Source of the DNA: Novosphingobium sp. NDB2Meth1
Lineage (GTDB): Bacteria > Pseudomonadota > Alphaproteobacteria > Sphingomonadales > Sphingomonadaceae
Direction of reading: 5' to 3'
DNA: 64,000 bases
NCBI RefSeq assembly: GCF_900117425.1
Contig: NZ_FPEH01000012.1
Span: 458,492 to 522,491, forward strand
Below are positions 51,301-58,008 of this stretch, one piece after another; positions within the stretch are counted from its first letter, which is position 1, and every line of letters begins with the position of its first letter. A program made the translations under genes and the position numbers. The notes under the pieces were generated by a model. The model saw only the letters and a program-made list of their open reading frames with translations, searched no databases and had not been told where the DNA came from.

Positions 51301-51706
51301 CGCACCGATTGCCGTGATCATAAATGGTACCTTCCGCACCGCCACGGGCCTTGTCAGCGGGGCGGCCGCCTGGCGCCAGTTCAAGGCCAGCGGGTTCGAT
51401 TTCTCGGGCTTCACCGCCGACAGCCGCCTCAATGGCTGCCTGCTGACCGCCCTGACCTGCGGGGTGAGCCTACAGCCTGATCCGGGCATCCGCACGATCA
51501 TTGAATTTGTCGACAAGCCGATCCTCGACGACGCGCCGCTTGATCCCGAGAACCCTCCGCCGCAGAGCAAGGACGCGATCGTGCCGCCGCCGCTGCTACT
51601 GCCGGTCCAGCCCGATGCCTTGCCGGGCCAGGTCGACGAGCCGATCGCCGGCAGCGGCAACCCGGCGCTGATCGCGGGTGGCGGGCTGGAAGGAGCGCGG
51701 CCGTGA
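45371..51706 (+). CDS. TpsA exoprotein, filamentous-haemagglutinin type, 2111 residues
   Basis: A Sec signal peptide (SAASLLAMAAILASAPMAARAQ) is followed by a TPS secretion domain (about 30-300; VFFYSPGGILVSSTGVFDIGNLVLTAS is the NPNGI-like part). A Gly/Ala-rich region (about 470-1050, many GGxGGxG units) and a long beta-helix of GNV-x-xG-type turns come next. VFAQP occurs at 1350 and 1670 in related contexts, so a unit of about 320 residues is duplicated. A CxxC (C582, C585) and a late pair C2023/C2030 are its few cysteines after the signal peptide; a late pair could anchor the protein to its transporter, as in HMW1. GGGGAGG lies 6 bases before ATG 45371. Probable surface adhesin or scaffold. 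Confidence 0.92.
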   Translation: MRPSFASAASLLAMAAILASAPMAARAQSFNATGTIVAGAGSIITGAGTTTVATNSPNVVINWSPNDTVIGGGPIEFQTAGTSALFTNQDATVLTVLNRIVPNDVTRPIVFNGTVRSQLVDLGTGAISRGGTVFFYSPGGILVSSTGVFDIGNLVLTASDLNYDTATGAFGTAGTFNFLPANAGSRVEVQKGAQIRAGLTNAYVALIAPKVVQSGTIDVDGSAVIVAADASTISFRPNGLFDIQIDQGTSAAGEVVTHDGTITGPVGTINTAHRVYMVAVPRNDAITMAIKAGSSLGFDVAGAADVDGNAVVLSAGYGVTGGAIDLVRSAAGGAVPAALAVGAITATSQVTGKATGQASLTVDSGNTSNFASNLSLSGVRDPAAATDDGAFISVGGVGSTLDLTGNLQLTALDAGQVAGAAITDSGNASVTVDQGTLTVGGSATISSARAPTVDLDALAGTAALAARGGATVGVGGDLTISARAEGIAGGTAGPAAPPTGPNAGTGGTAQLSLEGASTVTIRGNLLLDASGVGGSALLDGLVGASGTGGQALIDGKAGGGTLGVGGGTTLDARGFGGDGQRCISCTVEGGTGTGGSASVIAASGATFTLDGLLGLDASGRGGSAATDSGKDGGAAQGGSAFVRSTGGRITTAQSLVVRADGLGGAGATVNAFASGLPGSGGTGGRGTGGAAGLIAGDASAIGGGGLISSVSDTVVSAQGIGGSGGNGGAGLGGTAAVSARNGTVTGSALVVRGDGIGGSGFNGGYGGAGQGTSADVIAYSALEGDAKVTFLGASVSARGDGGTGSSPAFFDAPGGAGGNGTGGSARALAEAGNGALSLGETSINASGNGGNGGAGFTVSSIPITGQNGGAGGTGRAGTAQIGVVSGLDTGAVNTGSADFAPLSVTARGTGGSGGAASVGASTPGAAGNGGVGYGGGASLVAQGGKVTIAAPALVDAGGIGGSTGLGGTAGNGFVGDAGGAPLPLGARLEVGSRSGQPAQKGALVAADLTFSASAETGKGGTPGNATVLGRPLAWRMSGGTIDAGNMSFLAVGTPTATAPSSDIALAGGNTTLTGDLSFVTPGTLTASFDAADVRAVNVTLTAADWLEGPVPAGAAGTLFGSGSVALGTSGNLFGHLSANSGGALSLTSAAGLVRLDDLTAVGDIDVTANTTVTLGNVQAGGSALITAPGNVTVGNVGAVGSATVSSQAALVTGGVSAGQRIRLDGIVSLLSGGPIAAGDSVLLNSDGTLGAGAVSAGLVSPSALPGATYSVTALGRGGIALGDVGARGDVALLSPNAIASGSISGNEVVVLGAGNQVLGGITAAGRVLLADYEMAGFGGNPLVSYNLAGVFAQPAIATSGLISLSGPTSAGQLTALTLGSIIVQDVTVQAAGAANGTVNLQAGTALGTGAVRASGRIDLQSGTTMTTASATAGDVLVASAGGALTAGDLAGVGGVTITGLGAVTTGLLSATGGNVAVTAAGDLATGAVTGGGTVQLGGRNVLAGAVDGAAVTMAANGTLGFGNVSARTGTVSGNASGTITGGAITAADTIQLGNSAGGVTLGNLAAANTVLINGTGNVQIGNASAGLGTVEVRANGGSLTANAVTAATDAALIAAGDIALDAVQSRDMVLLAGGSIRADRLTSPNGRILAAGNGLAAAGGTIGAFNFDAVFAQPLVAAGGSLTLVGAATGATFAAAVAGDAATQGISATRSILVDAGGTARLGGVWQSPVIELRASDLDLPTGAGLNAGLTGTITLVSRNAAGLRIGDGLDASVVPTSGFSLDNGEWSRINSGSLFVSAPDVSGPVDILIGKLDMTGPDAGSTIDDPLGAVQFTTGAAAAGTFGGTIRVAGALATTGFRATNALVFRTGQFQLASDTGSIAVQGTGGALSGTLRINARDIHVAAGSLLAQLAVDPFFAGVEPALDQVSAGGNGPVLRAGALDFTVGRSFYIQRTGAGFDPLGFEEPLDTFRVTQASAAPIAVIINGTFRTATGLVSGAAAWRQFKASGFDFSGFTADSRLNGCLLTALTCGVSLQPDPGIRTIIEFVDKPILDDAPLDPENPPPQSKDAIVPPPLLLPVQPDALPGQVDEPIAGSGNPALIAGGGLEGARP

Positions 51707-54700
51707 AGCGCGTGCTTGGGTTCCTCGTCTCGCTCGCTGCCTTGGGGAGCGGGCTGGCGCCGGTCGATCTGGCTGCCCGTCCTGTGCCGCTTTCGGTACG
51801 CAGCAACTTCCGGCTCGGTTCGGCGGGCGTGGTCTGCGCAGCGCAAGTCGCCCCGCGGGATACCCGGCTGCGCGGCATGTTCGACCGCGCGTTCACCTTG
51901 TCGTGCCGTGATGCGGCAGGGCCGGTCGGCACACTGGTTGCCGTGCGCCGCGCGTTCCCGATCGACGCGCCGCCTGTCGCCGGGATTGCCGCCGCCGCTG
52001 GCCCGCAGCAGGTCTGCGGCGGGACTGGACGCGCGGTGATCGATGCGCTCGGCGGGGTAGATGCGATGATCTGCCGCGATCCTGCAAGTGGGCTCGACTA
52101 CCGCCGCTATGCGCTGACGCGCGGCGACACCAGCTACTATGTCGAAGGCCTTGCCGCCTACGACGCCGCGCTGCGGCTCGCGCTGGCGAGCGTGGTGCTG
52201 GGCAAGGCGGTCCCCGGCGAGATCAGGGTGGCGACGACCGAAGTGACCGATGCGGCGGCCTTTGCGCGGCTGCAGGCGGGGCTGCTCGATCCGCTCGGCG
52301 TGCGCGGCGAGGGCTATCTGCGCAACAACGGCAGCAGCTTTGCCGAATCCGCAGCGTTCTTCGAAGTGCTCGCCGAAAAGGCGCGCGGCGAAAAGGGCGA
52401 GCAGGCGGACATGGCCGAAGCGCTTGCCAACGAAGGGTTGCAGCAATCGAACCTCGGCAATTTCGCGGCGGCGGCGCGGCTGTTTGGCGAGAGCGAGCGG
52501 GCGCAGCTGGCAGGGGACGGGCTTGGCCAGCGCCTGCTGCGCAACTACCGCGCGCTCGATCAGCTCAACCAGCGCCGTCCGGATGCGGCGGCAGCGGAAC
52601 TGGCCCGGCCCGTCGATCCGGTGAACGCGGTGTTCGACAGCGCCAGGCTGGCCGACGGGGTGATCAACCTGCCGCTGGCCGATGCGATCAACCGCGAGAA
52701 CGCGGCGACCCGGCGCATGGGCGTGCCGGACCCGTCGCTGACCCGCATGGAAAAGGCGCAGATCCTTGACGGGCAGGCGCTGGCGATCGGCGCGACGGCG
52801 GCGCGGATGGCGGGCCGCACGGAGGAAGCTGCCAAGGGTTTTGCCGAAGCGCGCACGCGCCTCGCTATGGTGCGCGGCGGGCAGGTCGGTTCGATCATCT
52901 GGCTCTCGGCGGAAATCGATATCGAGATGGCGCGGATAGCGGGTGCTGCCGGGCGCAAGGACGAAGCCGAAGCGGGCCTTGACCGGGCGATCGCGGCGCT
53001 TGAAGCGGCCTATCCCTCTTCGCCCGCCGTGCTTTCTGCCCGGGCGCGCAAGGCTGCCTTCCTGCTCGACGCGGGCGAGCGCGATCAGGCGGCGAAGCTC
53101 TTTGCCAGCGTGGTCGATGACAGTGCGGCGATCCCTGACAGCGGCACGACCCTGCGCGACTTGCTGGCGCCCTATTTCGCGCTGCTGGCAGGGCAAGGCA
53201 GCGATCCCGTGGCAAGCGCCGCTCCTGCCTTTGCAGCCGCGCAAGTGCTGGAACGCCCCGGTGTTGCGCAGACGCAGGCCATCCTCGCGCGTCAGCTCGC
53301 TGCGGGCAACGATGCGGCGGCCGCGCTGTTCCGCCTCTCGCTCGCGCGCAGCCGCGACATCGTGCGCGCCGAGGGTGAAGTGGCCCGGCTCGGTGCGCTG
53401 GCCACGCCCAGTGTGAGCGAAAGCGCGGACCTTGCCGCACAGCAGGAAGCGCTCGCCGGCCTGCGCCGCGAACAGACCGAAATTCTCGCCAAACTGGCCG
53501 CCTATCCCCGCTACACCGCGCTGGCGCCCAAACGCGTAGCCCTCGCCGAAATGCAGTCCGCGCTGAGGCCGGGCGAGGCCTACTACAAGCTCGTGGCGGT
53601 CGGTCAGGACCTCTACGGCCTCTATGCCACCCCTGCCTCGGCGCGCCTGATCCCGGTGCCGCTTTCGCGCACGGAGCTCGCGCGCGAAGTGCAGAAGGTG
53701 CGCGACAGCATCGTCACCGTCGAGAACGGCAAGGCGGTCAACCGGCCCTTCGATCTCGACCGGTCGCGCGCGCTCTACAAGGCGCTGTTCGGCCCGGTCG
53801 ATGCCGAGTTGGCCCAGGTGCGCCACCTCGTGTTCGAACCCGATGCGGCGATGCTCCAGTTGCCGCCTGCGGTGCTGGTCGCGTCCGATGCGGGGATCGC
53901 CGCCTACAAGGCGCGTACGGCGGACATCGATGCCGATGCCTTCGACTTCACCGGCATTGCGTGGTTCGGGCGTGGGCGGGCCATTTCCATCGCGGTGAGC
54001 CCGCGCGCCTTTCTCGATCTGAGAGCCCTCGCGCCCTCGGCGGCGCAGCGCCCCTATCTGGGCCTCGGCAACAACAGCGTTCCCCGTGAGCGCCCGGTAA
54101 CGGCGGTCGCCGACAGCTGCGATTGGCCGCTGGCGCTTTGGCAGCGTCCAGTGAAAGCGGATGAACTGCTGTTTGCGGCCAGGACACTCGGCAGCACGAG
54201 CGTGGTGAAGACCGGCAGCAGCTTTACCGATACGGGCCTCCTGTCAGATCCGGCGCTCGACAAGTACCGTGTCCTCCATTTCGCCACGCACGGCCTCGTA
54301 TCGGCCCCGCGCAAGGATTGCCCGGCGCGCCCGGCGCTGGTCACCAGCTTTGGCGGCAAGGGATCGGACGGGCTGCTGACCTTCCGCGAGGTATTCGACC
54401 TGAAGCTCGACGCCGATCTCGTGATCCTCTCGGCCTGCGACACGGCGGGCATGGCAACCATTGCCGCGAGCCGCGAGGCGGGCGTGACGACGGGCGGCAA
54501 CTATGCGCTCGATGGGCTGGTGCGCGCCTTCACCGGAGCCGGGGCGCGGGCGGTGATCGCCAGCCATTGGCCGGTGCCGGATGACTTCAACGCCACACGC
54601 CGCCTCATCGGCGGGCTGATTGCCGGCAGGAGCGGCGAGTCGGTCGGCGATGCGCTCGCCGGGGCCGAAGCGGCGCTGATGGACGATCCGCAGACCTCGC

Positions 54701-54759
54701 ATCCGTTCTACTGGGCGGCGTTCGTGGTCGTCGGCGATGCGGCAAAGCCCGCCCATTGA
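51703..54759 (+). CDS. Exported CHAT-domain (caspase-like) protease with helical repeats
   Basis: A 1018-residue protein. The signal peptide is MKRVLGFLVSLAALGSGLAP. A Cys-containing N-terminal part (about 40-130, four Cys) suggests disulfides and periplasmic or outer location. TPR-like helices follow (about 220-480, for example NEGLQQSNLGNFAAAARLFGESERAQ), then a coiled part, then a C-terminal CHAT domain from about 570. The catalytic dyad is visible: H863 in RVLHFATHGL and C912 in LVILSACDTAG; the end SHPFYWAAFVVVGD is typical of CHAT. AAGGAG lies 7 bases before the GTG, which overlaps the tpsA stop (GTGA). The coupling implies it acts on, or with, the exoprotein. Confidence 0.93.
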   Translation: MKRVLGFLVSLAALGSGLAPVDLAARPVPLSVRSNFRLGSAGVVCAAQVAPRDTRLRGMFDRAFTLSCRDAAGPVGTLVAVRRAFPIDAPPVAGIAAAAGPQQVCGGTGRAVIDALGGVDAMICRDPASGLDYRRYALTRGDTSYYVEGLAAYDAALRLALASVVLGKAVPGEIRVATTEVTDAAAFARLQAGLLDPLGVRGEGYLRNNGSSFAESAAFFEVLAEKARGEKGEQADMAEALANEGLQQSNLGNFAAAARLFGESERAQLAGDGLGQRLLRNYRALDQLNQRRPDAAAAELARPVDPVNAVFDSARLADGVINLPLADAINRENAATRRMGVPDPSLTRMEKAQILDGQALAIGATAARMAGRTEEAAKGFAEARTRLAMVRGGQVGSIIWLSAEIDIEMARIAGAAGRKDEAEAGLDRAIAALEAAYPSSPAVLSARARKAAFLLDAGERDQAAKLFASVVDDSAAIPDSGTTLRDLLAPYFALLAGQGSDPVASAAPAFAAAQVLERPGVAQTQAILARQLAAGNDAAAALFRLSLARSRDIVRAEGEVARLGALATPSVSESADLAAQQEALAGLRREQTEILAKLAAYPRYTALAPKRVALAEMQSALRPGEAYYKLVAVGQDLYGLYATPASARLIPVPLSRTELAREVQKVRDSIVTVENGKAVNRPFDLDRSRALYKALFGPVDAELAQVRHLVFEPDAAMLQLPPAVLVASDAGIAAYKARTADIDADAFDFTGIAWFGRGRAISIAVSPRAFLDLRALAPSAAQRPYLGLGNNSVPRERPVTAVADSCDWPLALWQRPVKADELLFAARTLGSTSVVKTGSSFTDTGLLSDPALDKYRVLHFATHGLVSAPRKDCPARPALVTSFGGKGSDGLLTFREVFDLKLDADLVILSACDTAGMATIAASREAGVTTGGNYALDGLVRAFTGAGARAVIASHWPVPDDFNATRRLIGGLIAGRSGESVGDALAGAEAALMDDPQTSHPFYWAAFVVVGDAAKPAH

Positions 54760-54899
54760 TCGATGTTACGGGGTATAAGCGGCTTTGGGGCTGGACCTAT
54801 CCGCTTCGCTGATGCACAATAACCCCATGATATGAAGCCATGCCGACGAGTCATGGCAGTTTGGACGAAGGAGACTGCCGCAACCATTGTCTTGATGAC
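54760..54899. other. Spacer between the CHAT gene and the glycine riboswitch
   Basis: No gene is seen. A weak hairpin AAGCGG (54777-54782) with CCGCTT (54801-54806) may help end the secretion operon. The promoter of the riboswitch-dadA transcript should lie here. Confidence 0.3.
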
Positions 54900-55137
54900 C
54901 GCATGGGAGAGCCCGGTAGAAACTGCGTTTCGATCCGGCGCCGACGGAGCAACCCCCCAGGAAACTCTCAGGCACCAGGAACCGTGTGGTCTTGACACTC
55001 TGGAGAGTGATGGCGCGCAAGGTTTATCACCTGCCCGGCCATCCGCCGACGGAGAAAGCCGTATGGTAGGGTCAGGCGCAGTCCGCGTGTGAGACCGAAG
55101 CGGTCAAGCTCTCAGGCACAAGCGACAGAGATGGGGA
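54900..55137 (+). promoter_or_regulatory. Tandem glycine riboswitch (two gcvT-type aptamers)
   Basis: Two copies of the glycine aptamer pattern occur in a row. Copy one has GGAGAG at 54906, GCCGACGGAGCAA near 54940 and ACTCTCAGGCACCAGGA near 54964. Copy two has GGAGAG at 55002, GCCGACGGAGAAAG near 55045 and GCTCTCAGGCACAAG near 55108, ending in GACAGAG. The spacing and the paired architecture are those of the gcvT RNA. It lies about 70 bases before the dadA start, so it probably controls that gene in response to glycine. Confidence 0.9.
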
Positions 55138-55204
55138 AATGAACGCCGCGCTGGTCCATCCGGGCCGGCACAGACGCATTTCTCACATCAAGGAGCACAG
55201 GCTC

Positions 55205-56458
55205 ATGTCGCATTTTGCGGTTATCGGCGCCGGCATCACCGGCATTACCACGGCTTACGCGCTGCTCGAGCGCGGTCATCATGTTACTGTCATCGATCGT
55301 CAGCCGCTTCCGGCCATGGAAACCTCGTTCGCCAATGGCGGACAGCTTTCGGCCAGCAATGGCGAGGTGTGGAACTCGGTCGGCACCGTGTTCAAGGGTC
55401 TGCGCTGGATGGCGCGGCGCGATGCCCCGCTGCTGTTCAACCCGCGCCCGGGCTGGCACAAGTTCTCATGGATCGCGGAATTTCTTGGCGCGATCCCAAA
55501 GCATGATGCCAACACGATGGAAACCGTGCGGCTCGCGATCGAGGCGCGCAAGTACCTGTTCGACATTGCCGAGCGCGAAGGCATCCAGTTCGACTGCGAG
55601 AAGCGGGGGATCCTGCACATCTACCGCAACGCGCAGAGCTTTGCCGATGCGGCGCGTACCAATGAACTCGTCCGCGCGGGTGGGCTCGACCGCTTCCAGG
55701 TGAGCCCGGAGGAAATGCAGCGGATCGATCCTACGGTCACCGGTGACTACTGCGGCGGGTACTATACCCCCTCCGACGCCACCGGCGACATCTGCAAGTT
55801 CACCCGCGGCCTTGCTGCCGCCTGCGAAGGCAAGGGCGCGGTCTTGCAGCTCGACCGGGCGGTGCAGGCGATTGCGGTGCATGACCGCGGCGTCACCATC
55901 CGCACCGCCAGCCTGACCGATGCGCGGATCGAAGACGTGGGCCACTTCGACGGGCTCGTCATCTGTGCCGGGGTGGGCAGCCGCCGCCTCGCCGCGATGA
56001 TCGGCGACCGGGTCAATGTCTATCCGGTGAAGGGCTACTCGATCACAGTCATGCTGCGGGATGAGGCCAGCCAGGTCGGTGCTCCGTGGGTCAGCCTGCT
56101 CGACGAGGACGCCAAGATCGTTACCTCGCGCCTCGGCAAGGACCGCTTCCGCGTGGCGGGCACGGCGGAGTTCAACGGCGAGAACCGCGACATCCGCGCC
56201 GATCGCATCGCGCCGCTGGTGCAGTGGGTGCGCCAGCTGTTCCCCGGCGTCAACGTAGGCGAAGTGGTGCCGTGGGCTGGCCTCAGGCCAATGCTGCCCG
56301 ACATGATGCCGCGTGTCGGCGCCGGGAGGCGTTCGCGGGTTTTCTACAACACCGGCCATGGCCATCTGGGCTGGACCCTGAGCGCTGTCACCGCGCAGAT
56401 GGTGGCGGCCAGCATCGACCAGTCGTTGGAGACTGACGCCGCGCTTCGCGTGGCCTGA
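55205..56458 (+). CDS. dadA: D-amino acid dehydrogenase (DadA-type FAD oxidoreductase)
   Basis: A 417-residue DAO-fold flavoprotein. The FAD site is FAVIGAGITGITTAYALLERGHHVTVIDR at the N-terminus, with METSFANGGQLSASNGEVW typical of DadA. VNVYPVKGYSITVML and the C-terminal GVNVGEVVPWAGLRPMLPDMMPRVG, RVFYNTGHGHLGWTLSAVTA complete the fold. DadA oxidises D-amino acids to keto acids and ammonia, passing electrons to the respiratory chain at the inner membrane. The tandem glycine riboswitch suggests glycine as signal and perhaps substrate. AAGGAG lies 9 bases before ATG 55205; an ATG at 55139 lies at the riboswitch end and is unlikely. Confidence 0.93.
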   Translation: MSHFAVIGAGITGITTAYALLERGHHVTVIDRQPLPAMETSFANGGQLSASNGEVWNSVGTVFKGLRWMARRDAPLLFNPRPGWHKFSWIAEFLGAIPKHDANTMETVRLAIEARKYLFDIAEREGIQFDCEKRGILHIYRNAQSFADAARTNELVRAGGLDRFQVSPEEMQRIDPTVTGDYCGGYYTPSDATGDICKFTRGLAAACEGKGAVLQLDRAVQAIAVHDRGVTIRTASLTDARIEDVGHFDGLVICAGVGSRRLAAMIGDRVNVYPVKGYSITVMLRDEASQVGAPWVSLLDEDAKIVTSRLGKDRFRVAGTAEFNGENRDIRADRIAPLVQWVRQLFPGVNVGEVVPWAGLRPMLPDMMPRVGAGRRSRVFYNTGHGHLGWTLSAVTAQMVAASIDQSLETDAALRVA

Positions 56459-56490
56459 GGGACGCGCAGCTAAGTACGAATCCGCATAAG

Positions 56491-56540
56491 CGGCCCGGGG
56501 ACCCTGCTTGCCTAAAAGGCAGGGTTACCGGGCCGTTCTT
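56491..56540 (+). terminator. Terminator-like nested hairpin after dadA
   Basis: The outer stem CGGCCCGG (56491-56498) with CCGGGCCG (56528-56535) encloses an inner stem CCCTGC/GCAGGG, followed by TTCTTCCTT. It lies 32 bases after the dadA stop. Confidence 0.7.
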
Positions 56541-56585
56541 CCTTGTGAGGACCGATCACCGGTTCCTGCACAGGGAATGATTGCC

Positions 56586-56909
56586 ATGCTGGTCAAGCAC
56601 GCTGCAGGACATGAGGCCAATCCGCGCGGCGCGGCACCCTGCCGCCCGGTGATCACCGCCACCTACCGCCGCGGCGTGCTGCGCGCGAAAGTCGCCCTGA
56701 GCGACCTGACCTGCTCTTCGGCACGGATTGATTCGATGGATGCGGTGAAGCCTGGCACGCTGGTCTGGATCACGCTGCCAGGCCTTGAATCCCGTCCTGC
56801 GATCATCGACTGGACAAGCGGCTTCACGGCCGGCCTGCGCTTCGAAGCGCCGCTGCATCCAGCTGTGCTCGACGCTATCCTCGACGGACGCATCGGTTCG
56901 GTTCATTGA
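56586..56909 (+). CDS. PilZ-like domain protein
   Basis: A 107-residue protein that reads as a degenerate PilZ domain. RRGVLRAKV keeps an RxxxR motif, DLTCSSARIDS stands where the (D/N)xSxxG motif would be but lacks the Gly, and GTLVWITLPGLESRPAIIDWTSGFTAGLRFEAPLHPAVLD is the usual second half. PilZ proteins bind cyclic-di-GMP; the altered second motif makes binding here uncertain. AGGGA sits 9 bases before ATG 56586. It is convergent with tRNA-Asn. An EAL phosphodiesterase gene lies 1.1 kb away. Confidence 0.7.
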   Translation: MLVKHAAGHEANPRGAAPCRPVITATYRRGVLRAKVALSDLTCSSARIDSMDAVKPGTLVWITLPGLESRPAIIDWTSGFTAGLRFEAPLHPAVLDAILDGRIGSVH

Positions 56910-56927
56910 GGCTGACGATGGAGGGTG

Positions 56928-57002
56928 TGGCTCCCTGAGTAGGATTCGAACCTACGACCACTCGATTAACAGTCGAGAGCTCTACCGCTGAGCTATCAGG
57001 GA
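56928..57002 (-). tRNA. tRNA-Asn (GTT), CCA encoded
   Basis: On the minus strand the acceptor arms TCCCTGA/TCAGGGA pair perfectly, the D stem is GCTC/GAGC, the anticodon arm CTCGA-CTGTTAA-TCGAG shows anticodon GTT, and the T arm is GTAGG-TTCGAAT-CCTAC. The discriminator is G, followed by encoded CCA. Size and sequence are those of alphaproteobacterial tRNA-Asn. Confidence 0.97.
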
Positions 57003-57092
57003 CCAGACCCAGTTGCCCGGGGCAGGAGCGCGCTAATAGCAGGCGTTTCGGGTTTGGCAAGCGCCTGATTGCCCAAAAATCCACACGGGATT

Positions 57093-57872
57093 TCAGACGA
57101 GGAATTGCTCGGCAAAAATCCGCTCGTCGAGGCTCTTGCCCTTGTCGAACAGGAGCGTCAGCCGTGACTCGCGCGCGGCGCTGACCCGCACTTCGCAGAT
57201 GTCGCGCACTTCCTTCTGGTCCGCCACGACCGAAACCGGGCGCTTCTTCGCCTCAAGCGAGCGGAACAGAATCTCGCAGCTGTCCGGCAGGATCGCGCCG
57301 CGCCACCGGCGGGGGCGGGACGGGCTGATCGGGGTGAGCGCGAGCATCGAACTGCCGAGCGGCAGGATCGGGCCATTGGCGGAGAGGTTGTAGGCCGTCG
57401 AGCCCGCCGGCGTCGCGACCAGCACGCCGTCGCACGAAAGCTCGGGCATGCGCACCTTGCCGTTGACCGAGACTTCGAGCTTGGCCGTCTGGCGCGTTTC
57501 GCGCAGCAGCGAGACCTCGTTGATCGCCCACGAGGAGAATTGCTCGCCGCTGTGGGTCGTGGCTTCCATCCAAAGAGGGGCGACCGCTACGCTGCGCGCC
57601 TTGGCGACGCGCTCGGCGATGGGGCGGGTGGCCTTGTGACGGTTCATCAGGAAGCCGACTGTGCCGAGATTGAGCCCGTAGGCGGGAATCACCCGGCCCG
57701 TATCGAGCATCTGATGCAGCGTCTGCAGCATGAACCCGTCGCCGCCGAGCACGACGGCGATGTCGGCTTCTTCGAGCGATACCCAATCGTGCGACGCCAT
57801 CAGCGCGGCCTCGGCTTCCTGCGCACGGTCGGTGGGGGAGGCGAGCAGCGCCAGCCGGGGGCTTTCGGGCAT
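57093..57872 (-). CDS. nadK: NAD kinase
   Basis: A 259-residue kinase making NADP from NAD and ATP. The family signature is DIAVVLGGDGFMLQTLH (GGDG at 43-46), followed by AYGLNLGTVGFLMN and the NAD-binding segment SCDGVLVATPAGSTAYNLSANGPILPLGSSMLALTPISP. The ATG at 57872 has GGAG upstream and gives the compact length normal for Alphaproteobacteria; the longer frame upstream is not protein-like. The tRNA-Asn gene lies downstream on the same strand. Confidence 0.96.
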   Translation of the reverse strand: MPESPRLALLASPTDRAQEAEAALMASHDWVSLEEADIAVVLGGDGFMLQTLHQMLDTGRVIPAYGLNLGTVGFLMNRHKATRPIAERVAKARSVAVAPLWMEATTHSGEQFSSWAINEVSLLRETRQTAKLEVSVNGKVRMPELSCDGVLVATPAGSTAYNLSANGPILPLGSSMLALTPISPSRPRRWRGAILPDSCEILFRSLEAKKRPVSVVADQKEVRDICEVRVSAARESRLTLLFDKGKSLDERIFAEQFLV

Positions 57873-58008
57873 CGGGTAAGGCTCTCCTCGGGCACGGCGC
57901 GGCAATCCGCATCCGCGCCGCAGTGATATGTAGCGACCCAAACTGGTGCAATGGCAAATGGCACAGCGTGGATGATTTCGCCAAACCAATCGCCTAAGAC
58001 GACCCGCG

